Assembly: GCA_028286165.1 (NCBI GenBank)
Contig: JAPYMU010000184.1
Location: forward strand, 1 to 31,331
Length of the DNA: 31,331 bases
Reading direction: 5' to 3'
Source of the DNA: Spongiicolonus versatilis
GTDB taxonomy: Bacteria; Pseudomonadota; Gammaproteobacteria; Arenicellales; Spongiicolonaceae
In this document: piece by piece, positions 22,050 to 30,363 of the stretch
Layout: every line of letters begins with the position of its first letter
How positions within the stretch are numbered: position 1 is the stretch's first letter
Notes under the pieces: generated by a model
Database searches by the model: none
Seen by the model: only the letters and a program-made list of their open reading frames with translations
Told to the model about the DNA's origin: nothing
Made by a program: the position numbers and the translations under genes

Positions 22050-25000
22050 TGGCAACCGGCGAAGTCAACAGCGGCGGACTCATCGGCCGTTTTGCCGCCC
22101 ATCCGCTGGCGGCAAACCTGAGCATGGCCATCATGGTCTTCGCCGGGGTGTGGGCGACCTTCCAACTGAACAAGCAATTCCTGCCGGACTTCTCCATCGG
22201 CCAGGTGACGGTGTCGGTGGCATGGTCGGGGGCCGGCGCCGGCGATGTGGAGAGCGGCATCGCCGCCCCCCTGGAGCAGGCCTTGCGCAGTGTGGATTTG
22301 GTGCAGAGCGTCACCAGCACCTCGGTGCCGGGGCGGGCGGTGGTGACCTTGATGTTCAAGAACGAGGCCGACATGAACCTGGCCGTGGAGCAGGTGCGGC
22401 AGGAGGTGGCGTTGGTGAGCGACCTGCCGCCGACGGCGGAAATGCCGGTGGTGACGCGCGCGGTGGACTACGACAACGTGGCGCGGGTCATCCTCAGCGG
22501 CCAATCGCTGCGCGACTTGGCGCTGCTGGCGCGGGAGTATGAGCGGGAGTTGCTGGCGCGCGGCATCAGCAAAATCCGCATGAGCGGGCTGCCGTCCGAG
22601 GAGATCGCGATACAGGTGCCGCAGATCAAACTGAACGAACTCGGCCTGTCGCTGGTGGACATCGGCCAGGCCGTTGCGCGCAACTCGCAGGACCTGCCGG
22701 CCGGCGCCGCCGGTCGCGGCGAGGGTGCGCGGCAAATCAGGTTCCTGAGCCAGCGGCGCGACGAAATCGCCTTTGAACAGATGCCCTTCACCAGCGACGC
22801 CGATGGCCGCGAGTTGCGCATCGGCGACGTGGCCGCCGTCACCCGCCGCGCCCGCACCGGCCAGGTCCTGCTGCGGCATGAGGGGCGCCCGGCCATTGAA
22901 ATGTCGCTGCTGCGCACCGAGGCCGCCGACAGCCTGCAGGCGGCGAAAGTGCTTGCGGCATGGGTGGCCGACACGCGCCCGCGCCTGCCGCAGGGGGTGA
23001 GCCTGAGCCTGGCCTCGGAGGACTGGAAGTTCCTGCAACAGCGCATCGCCCTGCTGGTGAAGAACGGCGCCGGCGGGCTGGTGCTGGTGATGCTCATCCT
23101 GTTCCTGTTCATGCCGGGGCGCATTGCGGCGTGGATAGCGGTGGGCATCCCGGTGTCGTTCCTCGGCATGCTGTGCGTGCATTACTTCCTCGGCGGCAGC
23201 ATCAACATGGTCAGCATGTTCGCCATGATCATGGCCATCGGCATCATTGTGGACGACGCCATCGTGGTCGGCGAGAACGCCCTGGCCCGGCGTGAGGCCG
23301 GCGCCGACGCCCTCACCGCCGCCGTCCGCGGGGCGCGCAGCATGCTGCCGCCGGTGGCCGCCTCCAGCGGCACCACCATCGCCGCTTTCCTGCCGCTGTT
23401 CCTGGTGACCGGCACCGTGGGCAGCATTGTCGGCGCCATCCCCACGGTAGTGGTGTGCGTCATCATCGCCTCGCTGGTGGAGTGCTTCCTCATCCTGCCC
23501 GGCCACCTGCACCACACCCTGCGCAAGTCGCCGGCGCAGGCGGCGGTGGCGGCCGGCCGACTGCGGCGGCGGCTGGACGGCGGCTTCAAGCACGTGCGCG
23601 AGCGGTGGTTCCGGCCGCTGGTGTCGGCGGCGGTGGACAACCCGTGGGCGACGGTGTCGTTCAACTTCGCCATGATCCTGGTCGCTTTCGGGCTGGTGGC
23701 CGGCGGGCTGGTGAAGTTTGAGTTCTTCCCGACGCCGGAGGGGCGGGTGGTGAGCGCCTCGGTGGGCTTCGTGCCGGGCACGCCGCGCCGGGTGGTGGCC
23801 GATTACCTCGGGGGGATGAAACAGGCCCTGGACGAGGTGGAGCAGGAGTTGGGCGGCGGCGAGAAACTCATCAGCACCGCCCTCATCCGTGAGGGCTCCA
23901 CCACCAACTTTGAGGACACCCTCTCCATTGACAACGAGCAAATCGGCGAAGTGTGGGTGGAGTTCACCTCGCCGGACAGCCGCTCGGTGCGCAACCAGCA
24001 CATCATTGACGAGTGGCGGGCGCGCCTGCCCGAGGCGCCGGGACTGGAACGGCTGACGGTCATAGAAGAGGAAGGCGGACCGCCCGGGGCCGACATTGAC
24101 GTGCAACTCAGCGGCGACGATTCGGTCAACCTGAAGGCGGCGGCCGAGTCATTGGTGCAACAGTTGGCGGCGTTGCCGGGCGTTGGCGGCCTCAGCGACA
24201 ACATGCCCTACGGCCGTGAACAATTGGTGCTGGAACTCACGCCCATCGGCCGCGCCCTGGGGCTGACGGTGGAGGACATCGGGTTGCAGTTGCGCGCCGC
24301 CTACGACGGCTACGTGGCGCAGACCTTCACCGAGGGCATCGACAACGTGGAAGTGCGGGTGGTGCTGCCCGACGGCGAGCGCAACTACCTGGCCAGCCTG
24401 GACACTTTCAGCGTCAGCCTGCCCGGCGGCGGCGCGGCGCCGTTGTCCACGGTTGCATCCTATCGCGCCCGGCGCGGTTTCGATTCCATCGTGCACAAGG
24501 ACGGCAAACTCAGCGTGAACATCACCGGCAGCGTGAACGCGGCGGTGGCCAACGCCAATGAAATTGAGCGCGACATGGAGGAGGTCATGCTGCCGCAGTT
24601 GGCGCGGGATTTTGACGTGGAGTTCGGCTTCGGCGAGGCCACCGAGGAAGAAGCCGAGGCGCTGGACGACATGGCGCGCGGCGCGCTGTTTGCGCTGGTG
24701 CTGATTTATCTGGTGCTGGCCTGGGTGTTCAGTTCCTACGGCTGGCCGCTGCTGGTGATGGCCATCATTCCCCTCGGCCTGGTGGGCGCCATCTGGGGCC
24801 ACTTCTGGATGGGGCTGGATTTAACCATCCTGTCGCTGTTCGGTTTTTTCGGCCTGTCCGGAATCGTGGTGAACGACTCCATCATTTTGGTGGTGTTCTA
24901 CCGCAAGTTGCGCGAGCAGGGCGTCGCCATGAAAGCGGCGGTGACAGAAGCGGCCTGCCAGCGGCTGCGCGCCGTGCTGCTGACCTCGCTCACCACCATC

Positions 25001-25162
25001 GGCGGACTGCTGCCGCTGCTGTTTGAGACGTCGCTGCAGGCGCAGTTCTTAATTCCCATGGCCGCCACCATCGCCTTCGGCCTGGCTTTCGCCACGGTGA
25101 TTGTGCTGCTCATGATTCCGGCCCTGCTGTGCCTGTACGAAAGCGCGGCCGGGCGGAAATGA
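22049..25162 (+). CDS. RND family efflux permease
   Basis: A 1037-residue proton-driven transporter of the hydrophobe/amphiphile efflux family. The first transmembrane segment is followed by LNKQFLPDFSIGQVTVSVAW and large periplasmic loops. GIIVDDAIVVGENALARRE holds the paired aspartates of the transmembrane-4 proton relay. The second half repeats the fold with FFGLSGIVVNDSIILVVF in transmembrane 10. AcrB has Lys940 there; this protein has an asparagine in that alignment, as in the subgroup with a VVNDS motif. Substrate cannot be read from sequence. The start ATG overlaps the adaptor stop. It is convergent with recO. Confidence 0.95.
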   Translation: MATGEVNSGGLIGRFAAHPLAANLSMAIMVFAGVWATFQLNKQFLPDFSIGQVTVSVAWSGAGAGDVESGIAAPLEQALRSVDLVQSVTSTSVPGRAVVTLMFKNEADMNLAVEQVRQEVALVSDLPPTAEMPVVTRAVDYDNVARVILSGQSLRDLALLAREYERELLARGISKIRMSGLPSEEIAIQVPQIKLNELGLSLVDIGQAVARNSQDLPAGAAGRGEGARQIRFLSQRRDEIAFEQMPFTSDADGRELRIGDVAAVTRRARTGQVLLRHEGRPAIEMSLLRTEAADSLQAAKVLAAWVADTRPRLPQGVSLSLASEDWKFLQQRIALLVKNGAGGLVLVMLILFLFMPGRIAAWIAVGIPVSFLGMLCVHYFLGGSINMVSMFAMIMAIGIIVDDAIVVGENALARREAGADALTAAVRGARSMLPPVAASSGTTIAAFLPLFLVTGTVGSIVGAIPTVVVCVIIASLVECFLILPGHLHHTLRKSPAQAAVAAGRLRRRLDGGFKHVRERWFRPLVSAAVDNPWATVSFNFAMILVAFGLVAGGLVKFEFFPTPEGRVVSASVGFVPGTPRRVVADYLGGMKQALDEVEQELGGGEKLISTALIREGSTTNFEDTLSIDNEQIGEVWVEFTSPDSRSVRNQHIIDEWRARLPEAPGLERLTVIEEEGGPPGADIDVQLSGDDSVNLKAAAESLVQQLAALPGVGGLSDNMPYGREQLVLELTPIGRALGLTVEDIGLQLRAAYDGYVAQTFTEGIDNVEVRVVLPDGERNYLASLDTFSVSLPGGGAAPLSTVASYRARRGFDSIVHKDGKLSVNITGSVNAAVANANEIERDMEEVMLPQLARDFDVEFGFGEATEEEAEALDDMARGALFALVLIYLVLAWVFSSYGWPLLVMAIIPLGLVGAIWGHFWMGLDLTILSLFGFFGLSGIVVNDSIILVVFYRKLREQGVAMKAAVTEAACQRLRAVLLTSLTTIGGLLPLLFETSLQAQFLIPMAATIAFGLAFATVIVLLMIPALLCLYESAAGRK

Positions 25163-25165
25163 CTC

Positions 25166-25199
25166 CGCCGCCTGCGGGTTGGCCCTCAGCGGCGGCGCT
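25166..25199 (+). terminator. Possible terminator after the RND permease
   Basis: CGCCGCC (25166-25172) pairs with GGCGGCG (25191-25197), with an inner GGG/CCC stem, followed only by CTTT. The weak T-tract makes this uncertain. The rest of the 100-base gap to recO is GC-rich, with three GGCACCGG-like repeats and no gene. Confidence 0.3.
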
Positions 25200-25262
25200 T
25201 TCGCCCCGGCAGCCGTCACCTTGCACACCGCCGCCGGCGCCGCCGGCAATTCCGGCACCGGT

Positions 25263-26018
25263 TTAACCCCCGGCACCGGCAGCCGGCGGCGGGGTTGTGC
25301 CGAGGGCGCGAATTCGCTGCATGAACTTGCGGCTGTTCAACTCGCGGCCGCCGAGGTGGTGGCGGATTACGGCGCGCAGCAGGCGTTTGCTTTCCTCGCG
25401 CTCGCCCGGTCCGGAAAGATCTTCACGGCCCAGGGCGAGCAGGGTGCGGCCATGCACACAAACGCCGCCGGCACCACCGCCGCTGTCATCACCGGCGTCA
25501 ACCACCGCGCCGCGCTCGGGAAAATAACGGTAGCGTTTTTCCCCGGCCAGACTTGCGCCGCCGGCTTCCCGGTCCAGCACCAGGCCGTAGCCCACTTCCT
25601 CCAGCAGAATTTTTTCATACACACGCAGCGCCGCCTCGCGGGTGTGGTCGCCGTCCAGGCACTTGAGAATGCCGGCGTAGCAGTCAAACAATTTTTCATG
25701 CGGGTCGCCGCGCGGCAGAAACTTCAGCAGCAGTTCGTTCATGTAAAACGCGCACAACAGGCCGTCGCGGTTCAAGCCGACGAAAGCGCCGGCCGCCTCG
25801 GCGTGGTTGAGATAGGGCAACTCGCCGCGCCCCGACCAGTCCATCACCAGCGGCACAAACGGGCGCAGCACGCCGCGCACCCGCGACTCCATGCGCCGCG
25901 CGCCCTTGGCCAGCAAGCCGATGCGGCCGTAGGCGCGGGTGAACACCGCCAGCACCCAACTGCTTTCGGAATACGGCCGGGCGTATAAAACATACCCCGG
26001 CTGGGCCTGAACGCGCAT
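25263..26018 (-). CDS. recO: DNA repair protein RecO
   Basis: RecO works with RecR to load RecA on SSB-coated DNA and anneals strands. The 251-residue protein has the N-terminal OB-fold (YVLYARPYSESSWVLAVFTRAYGRIGLLAKGARR) with RPFVPLVM and the helical C-domain (LCAFYMNELLLKFLPRGDPHEKLFDCYAGIL, ESKRLLRAVIRHHLGGRELNSRKF). It starts at ATG 26016-26018, seven bases after era. The era-recO pair is a standard arrangement. A loop insertion (DAGDDSGGGAGG) is rich in Gly and Asp, and the tail TTPPPAAGAGG is low complexity. Confidence 0.94.
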   Translation of the reverse strand: MRVQAQPGYVLYARPYSESSWVLAVFTRAYGRIGLLAKGARRMESRVRGVLRPFVPLVMDWSGRGELPYLNHAEAAGAFVGLNRDGLLCAFYMNELLLKFLPRGDPHEKLFDCYAGILKCLDGDHTREAALRVYEKILLEEVGYGLVLDREAGGASLAGEKRYRYFPERGAVVDAGDDSGGGAGGVCVHGRTLLALGREDLSGPGEREESKRLLRAVIRHHLGGRELNSRKFMQRIRALGTTPPPAAGAGG

Positions 26019-26025
26019 TGCAAAC

Positions 26026-26934
26026 TCAGCCGTGCTCGGCGTAGCCCAGGCTGCGCAGCGCGCGCTCGTCGTCGGTCCAGTTTTTTTTCACCTTCACCCA
26101 GGTGTTGAGCCGCACGCGGGCGCCAAAATGGCGCTCCATTTTTTTGCGCGCGCGGGTGCCGGCGGATTTAATGCGCGCGCCGTTTTTGCCGAGCACGATG
26201 GGTTTCTGCCCGGCCTTCTCCACCCACACCAGCGCGTCCACCGCCAGCGCCCCGCCCTCCTCGGCGCAGCGCTGCACCTCCACCGCCACCACATGCGGCA
26301 GTTCCTGTCCCAGATGGTTGATGAGTTGCTCGCGCAAAAACTCGGCGGCCATGAAACGCCGGCCGCGGTCGCTGGTCTGCCCGCGCGGAAAGCCGCGCGG
26401 CGCGGCCGGCAAATGCCGCACCAGCACCGCGCGCAACCGCTCCAGGTTGTCGCGCTTCAGCGCCGACAGCGGCACCACCTCGGCGAAAGAAAACAACCGC
26501 GCCGACTGCCCGATCAGCGGCAGCAGTTGCGCCTTGTCGCGCAGGCGGTCGATTTTGTTGATGCCCAGCACCACCGGCGCGCCGCTTTCCTTCGCCGCCT
26601 GCAGCGCCCGGCGGTCGCTGTCGCGCCAGCCGCCGCAGGTGAGCAGCAACAGCGCCACATCCACACCGGCGGCGGCGGCGATGGCGGTTTTGTTCAAGTG
26701 CCGGCTCAGCGCCGGCGGCGAGTTTTTGCGCGCGCGGTGAATGCCCGGCGTGTCCACAAAAATAATCTGGTGGCCGTCACCGTCGGCAATGCCGAGAATG
26801 CGGTGGCGGGTGGTTTGCGGTTTGCGCGTGGCGATGCTGACTTCGCTGCCCACCATTTGGTTCACCAGCGTGGACTTGCCGGCGTTGGGGCGGCCGAGAA
26901 GCGCGACAAAACCGCTGCGAAAACCCTCACCCAT
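26026..26934 (-). CDS. era: GTPase Era
   Basis: Era is a GTPase that binds 16S rRNA and helps 30S assembly. The 302-residue protein shows G1 GRPNAGKSTLVN, G3 DTPGIHRARK, G4 NKID and a C-terminal KH domain with GKNGARIKSAGTRARKKME. The ATG at 26932-26934 lies eight bases inside the end of rnc. The frame is open much further upstream in rnc, but that part is a shadow of rnc. The rnc-era-recO block follows lepA-lepB as in many proteobacteria. Confidence 0.97.
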   Translation of the reverse strand: MGEGFRSGFVALLGRPNAGKSTLVNQMVGSEVSIATRKPQTTRHRILGIADGDGHQIIFVDTPGIHRARKNSPPALSRHLNKTAIAAAAGVDVALLLLTCGGWRDSDRRALQAAKESGAPVVLGINKIDRLRDKAQLLPLIGQSARLFSFAEVVPLSALKRDNLERLRAVLVRHLPAAPRGFPRGQTSDRGRRFMAAEFLREQLINHLGQELPHVVAVEVQRCAEEGGALAVDALVWVEKAGQKPIVLGKNGARIKSAGTRARKKMERHFGARVRLNTWVKVKKNWTDDERALRSLGYAEHG

Positions 26935-27601
26935 CGCCCTGCAAACCGGCCAGCGCGCGGCGCGCCGCCTGCTGCTCGGCAATGCGGTGGCTGGGGCCCT
27001 CGCCGCTGAATCGTTTGCGCACGCCGGGGATTGTGCACCGCACTTCAAAAGTCGGGCAGTGCGGCTCGCCGCTGGTTTTTTCCACCGTGTATTCCGGCAA
27101 CTCGCGGCCCGATTTTTGCAGAAATTCCTGCAGCCGCGTTTTCGGGTCGATGTCCAGATGGTCGGGGCTGAGCGTATCCAGGTGGCGCGCAAACAGCGCC
27201 CGCACCACCCGCCGGCATTCGGCAAAACCGCCGTCCACATACACCGCGCCGATAACCGCCTCAAGGGCGTCGGCCAGCAGGCCGGCGCGCTGGCGGCCGC
27301 CGCTGCGGGCCTCACCCTCGCCGATGGACAACTCGGCGCCGAGGCCCAGCGGGCGGGCGATCTCGGCCAGCGTGTCGCGGCGCACCAGGCTGGCGCGCAT
27401 GCGGGTAAGGTCGCCTTCGGCGCGGCGTGCAAATTTGTGGAACAAAAAATCGGCGATGACAAAATTCAGCGCGCCGTCACCAAGGTATTCCAGACGCTCG
27501 TTGTTTTCCCTGCCGTAACTGCGGTGCACCAGCGCGCGGCGCAACAGGCCCGCATCGCCAAACCGGTAATCCAGACTGTGCTGCAGATTTTCCAGCGTCA
27601 T
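26927..27601 (-). CDS. rnc: Ribonuclease III
   Basis: RNase III cuts double-stranded RNA in rRNA processing and regulation. The 224-residue protein has the signature NNERLEYLGDGALNFVIADFL, the second acidic site region ADALEAVIGAVYVDGG and a C-terminal double-strand RNA-binding domain (PKTRLQEFLQKSGRELPEY ... SHRIAEQQAARRAL). The ATG at 27599-27601 was chosen since it precedes MTLENLQHSLDYRF and lies eight bases after lepB. No clear Shine-Dalgarno sequence is present. It overlaps era by eight bases. Confidence 0.97.
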   Translation of the reverse strand: MTLENLQHSLDYRFGDAGLLRRALVHRSYGRENNERLEYLGDGALNFVIADFLFHKFARRAEGDLTRMRASLVRRDTLAEIARPLGLGAELSIGEGEARSGGRQRAGLLADALEAVIGAVYVDGGFAECRRVVRALFARHLDTLSPDHLDIDPKTRLQEFLQKSGRELPEYTVEKTSGEPHCPTFEVRCTIPGVRKRFSGEGPSHRIAEQQAARRALAGLQGDG

Positions 27602-27609
27602 CGCGGCCG

Positions 27610-28401
27610 CTATAAAATGCTGCCGCCGATGCGGCTCCAGTTCACGCCGCCGCCGGCCGCGCTGTTCCAACTGAACCAGATTAAAAACGCCCGGCCGACC
27701 AGGTGCGACTCGGGCACGAATCCCCACACCCGGCTGTCGTGGCTGTTGTCGCGGTTGTCACCCATGACAAAATAATGCCCGGCCGGCACGCGCAAATTCT
27801 GCGGCGGGCCGGGATGGCCGGGGTCGATTTGAATTTGGTGGCCGGCGTCGTCCAGTTTTTCCACATAAAAACGGAAGTTGCGGTCGCCGCCGGCTTCGGT
27901 GCGCTCGGCCTGGCGGCCGTTGATGTACACCGTTTTGCCGGCGTAGCGCACTTCGTCGCCGGGCAGGCCGACCACGCGCTTGATGTAGTTCACATTCTGG
28001 TCGCGGGGAAAACGAAACACCATCACATCGCCCCGCCGGGGCGCGCCGGTGTCGGCAATTTTGGTGTTGATGATGGGCAGGCGCAGGCCGTAGGAAAATT
28101 TGCTGACCAAAATGAAGTCGCCGATGTGCAGACTCGGCAGCATGGAGCCGGAAGGAATGCGGAACGGCTCCACCACAAACGAGCGCAGCAGCAGCACCAC
28201 CAAAATCACCGGAAACAGCAGCCGCGCGTACTCCAGCAGTTTGGGCTCCGGCGCCGGCGGCCTGGCGGCCGCCGCGGCGGCGGCTTCGGGGGAGGCGACG
28301 CTGCTCGCGCGCGGCTTCGGCGGCGGCGCAAAAATACGGTAAGCGAGGATGATCACCCCGCTCGCCACCAGCGCGCACAGCAGCACCAGGGAAAACGTCA
28401 T
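27610..28401 (-). CDS. lepB: Signal peptidase I
   Basis: LepB removes signal peptides from exported proteins on the periplasmic face. The 263-residue protein has two membrane segments (MTFSLVLLCALVASGVIILAY and LLFPVILVVLLLRSFVV) joined by an Ala/Pro-rich cytoplasmic loop. Then come the catalytic serine in IPSGSMLPSL, the lysine in NYIKRVVGLPGDEV and the GHYFVMGDNRDNSHDSR box. It starts with ATG 28399-28401. It is separated from lepA by 66 bases containing its own strong -10 and a short upstream reading frame that ends on its start codon. Confidence 0.97.
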   Translation of the reverse strand: MTFSLVLLCALVASGVIILAYRIFAPPPKPRASSVASPEAAAAAAARPPAPEPKLLEYARLLFPVILVVLLLRSFVVEPFRIPSGSMLPSLHIGDFILVSKFSYGLRLPIINTKIADTGAPRRGDVMVFRFPRDQNVNYIKRVVGLPGDEVRYAGKTVYINGRQAERTEAGGDRNFRFYVEKLDDAGHQIQIDPGHPGPPQNLRVPAGHYFVMGDNRDNSHDSRVWGFVPESHLVGRAFLIWFSWNSAAGGGVNWSRIGGSIL

Positions 28402-28424
28402 CGCCGGTTTTTTGAATTATCCAC
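28398..28424 (-). other. Eight-codon upstream reading frame ending on the lepB start
   Basis: GTG at 28424-28422 opens a frame of eight codons whose TGA overlaps the lepB ATG (ATGA). The GTG is ten bases after the end of a strong -10 element, so it would be only a few bases from the transcript 5' end. It may deliver ribosomes to lepB by termination and restart. It may also be chance. Confidence 0.35.
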
Positions 28425-28434
28425 GGTGCGGGGA

Positions 28435-28443
28435 ATTATAGCA
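28435..28443 (-). promoter_or_regulatory. Extended -10 promoter of lepB
   Basis: The minus strand reads TGCTATAAT, a TGn extension and perfect hexamer (28440-28435), 33 bases before the lepB ATG in the lepA-lepB gap. It would allow lepB-rnc-era-recO to be expressed without lepA. Confidence 0.55.
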
Positions 28444-28467
28444 CGGTTGCGCGCGCCCGGTGCACGC

Positions 28468-30282
28468 TCAGCGCGAATCGCCGCCGGTGTGCAGGATGGC
28501 GAGGAAAGCCTCCTGGGGAATGTCCACCGAGCCGATCTGCTTCATTCTTTTTTTGCCCTCTTTTTGTTTTTCCAGCAGTTTGCGCTTGCGCGTGATGTCG
28601 CCGCCGTAGCACTTGGCGGTGACATTTTTGCGCAGCGCCTTCACCGTCTCCCGCGCAATCACCCGCGAGCCGATGGCCGCCTGAATGGCCACATCAAACA
28701 TCTGCCGCGGAATTAACTCGCGCATCTTTTTCACCAGTTGCCGCGCCCGGTACTGGCTCTGGGCGCGGTGCACCAGCACCGACAGCGGCGCCGCCGCCTC
28801 GCCGTTGATTAGAATGTCCACCCGGCACACGTCCGATGCGCGGTATTCCAGAAACTCGTAGTCCAGCGAGGCGTAGCCGCGGCTGCACGACTTCAGCCGG
28901 TTGAAAAAATCCAGCACCACCTCGTTCAGCGGCAGGTCAAACTCCACCATCACCTGGCGGTCGTGAAAACGCATGTCGCGCTGCACGCCGCGTTTTTCCA
29001 CGCACAGCGCCAGCACCGCGCCGAGAAATTTTTCCGGGGTCAGAATGCACGCGCGAATCACCGGCTCGCGAATCTCGGCAATGCGGTTCGGCGGCGGCAG
29101 CAGCGCCGGGTTGTCCACCATCACCATGCCGCCGTCGGTTTGCAGCACCTGGTAGGCGACGGTGGGCGCGGTGGTGATGAGTTGGATGCCGTATTCGCGC
29201 TCCAGCCGCTCCTGAATAATTTCCATGTGCAGCATGCCGAGGAAGCCGCAGCGAAAACCGAAGCCCAGCGCCTGCGAGGTTTCCGGCTCAAACTGAATGG
29301 AGGCGTCGTTCAAACTCAGCTTCTCCAGCGCGTCGCGGAAACTTTCAAAGTCGCCGCTGTTGACCGGATACAGGCCGGCAAACACCGCCGCCTTCACCTC
29401 GCGGAACCCGGCCAGGGCCGCCGCCGCCGGCCGCCGCGCGGCGGTGATGGTGTCGCCGACGCGCGCATTCTGCACTTTTTTAATGCCGGCGATTACGTAG
29501 CCCACATCGCCGCTGTTCAACTTTGCCGATGCGCTTTTGCGCGGCGAGAACACGCCCACTTCCTCGGCGGTGTATTCGGCGCCGCTGTGCATCAGGCGGA
29601 TGCGCACGCCGGCGCTGACGCCGCCGTCCACCACCCGCACCAGCGACACCGTGCCGAGGAAATTGTCAAACCACGAATCCAGAATCAGCGCCTTAAGCGG
29701 CGCCTGCGGGTCGCCGGCCGGCGGCGGCAGGCGGTGCACCACCGCCTCCAGAACTTCACCAATGCCGGTGCCCTCCTTGGCGCTGGCCAGCAGCGCGCCG
29801 CTGCAGTCAATGCCGATGACATTTTCAATCTCGGCGCACACCCTGTCCGGCTCGGCGCCGGGCAGGTCAATCTTGTTCAGCACCGGAATAATTTCCAGCC
29901 CCAGGTCCACCGCCGTGTAGCAGTTGGCCACGGTCTGCGCCTCCACGCCCTGCGACGCGTCCACCACCAACAGCGCGCCCTCGCATGCCGCCAGCGAACG
30001 GGAAACCTCGTAGGAAAAATCCACATGCCCCGGCGTGTCGATGAGATTCAAATCATAAACCTCGCCGTCGCCGGCACGGTAGCCGAGGTTGACGCTCTGC
30101 GCCTTGATGGTAATCCCGCGCTCGCGCTCCAGATCCATGGAATCCAGAACCTGCTCCGCCATCTCCCGCTCCGGCAGCGCGCCGCAACGCTGGATAAAAC
30201 GGTCGGCAAGGGTGGACTTGCCGTGGTCAATGTGGGCGATGATGGCGAAGTTGCGAATGCGCCGCTGCGCGAGGTCAGGCAT
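28468..30282 (-). CDS. lepA: Elongation factor 4 (LepA)
   Basis: LepA is a ribosome-associated GTPase related to EF-G. The 604-residue protein begins with IRNFAIIAHIDHGKSTLADR (G1) and has LIDTPGHVDFSYEV (G3), VLNKIDLPGAEPD (G4), EF-G-like domains and the LepA-specific C-terminal domain (MRELIPRQMFDVAIQAAIGS, KCYGGDITRKRKLLEKQKEG, RMKQIGSVDIPQEAFLAIL). Length is normal. It starts with ATG 30280-30282 and is the first gene of lepA-lepB-rnc-era-recO. Confidence 0.98.
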   Translation of the reverse strand: MPDLAQRRIRNFAIIAHIDHGKSTLADRFIQRCGALPEREMAEQVLDSMDLERERGITIKAQSVNLGYRAGDGEVYDLNLIDTPGHVDFSYEVSRSLAACEGALLVVDASQGVEAQTVANCYTAVDLGLEIIPVLNKIDLPGAEPDRVCAEIENVIGIDCSGALLASAKEGTGIGEVLEAVVHRLPPPAGDPQAPLKALILDSWFDNFLGTVSLVRVVDGGVSAGVRIRLMHSGAEYTAEEVGVFSPRKSASAKLNSGDVGYVIAGIKKVQNARVGDTITAARRPAAAALAGFREVKAAVFAGLYPVNSGDFESFRDALEKLSLNDASIQFEPETSQALGFGFRCGFLGMLHMEIIQERLEREYGIQLITTAPTVAYQVLQTDGGMVMVDNPALLPPPNRIAEIREPVIRACILTPEKFLGAVLALCVEKRGVQRDMRFHDRQVMVEFDLPLNEVVLDFFNRLKSCSRGYASLDYEFLEYRASDVCRVDILINGEAAAPLSVLVHRAQSQYRARQLVKKMRELIPRQMFDVAIQAAIGSRVIARETVKALRKNVTAKCYGGDITRKRKLLEKQKEGKKRMKQIGSVDIPQEAFLAILHTGGDSR

Positions 30283-30304
30283 GGGATGGCCGGGTCGGGT
30301 TCAC
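30275..30304 (-). other. Nine-codon upstream reading frame overlapping the lepA start
   Basis: GTG at 30304-30302 starts a nine-codon frame that stops at TGA 30277-30275, just past the lepA ATG in another frame. It begins nine bases after a TAAAAT element (30319-30314). The arrangement resembles that before lepB. It may be a restart device or chance. Confidence 0.3.
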
Positions 30305-30313
30305 AAACGGCGC

Positions 30314-30319
30314 ATTTTA
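30314..30319 (-). promoter_or_regulatory. Candidate -10 of lepA
   Basis: TAAAAT on the minus strand (30319-30314) lies 31 bases before the lepA ATG in the 81-base gap after the autotransporter gene. The predicted leader is about 25 bases and lacks a Shine-Dalgarno sequence. No terminator for the autotransporter gene is obvious in the gap. Confidence 0.4.
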
Positions 30320-30363
30320 CACGCTTGCGGCGGCGGTGATGGCGGGCGGTGACCGTGCCACCG

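Noticed and set aside
21227..24106. Long open frame on the minus strand (over 950 codons) opposite the RND permease
   Set aside because: It is antisense to two well-supported efflux genes, has a His/Arg/Gln-rich composition typical of shadow frames in GC-rich DNA, and shows no domain.
30048..30363. Read-through of the autotransporter frame into lepA
   Set aside because: This part is an alternate frame of the lepA 5' end. The true barrel end lies in the next frame and stops at 30364-30366.
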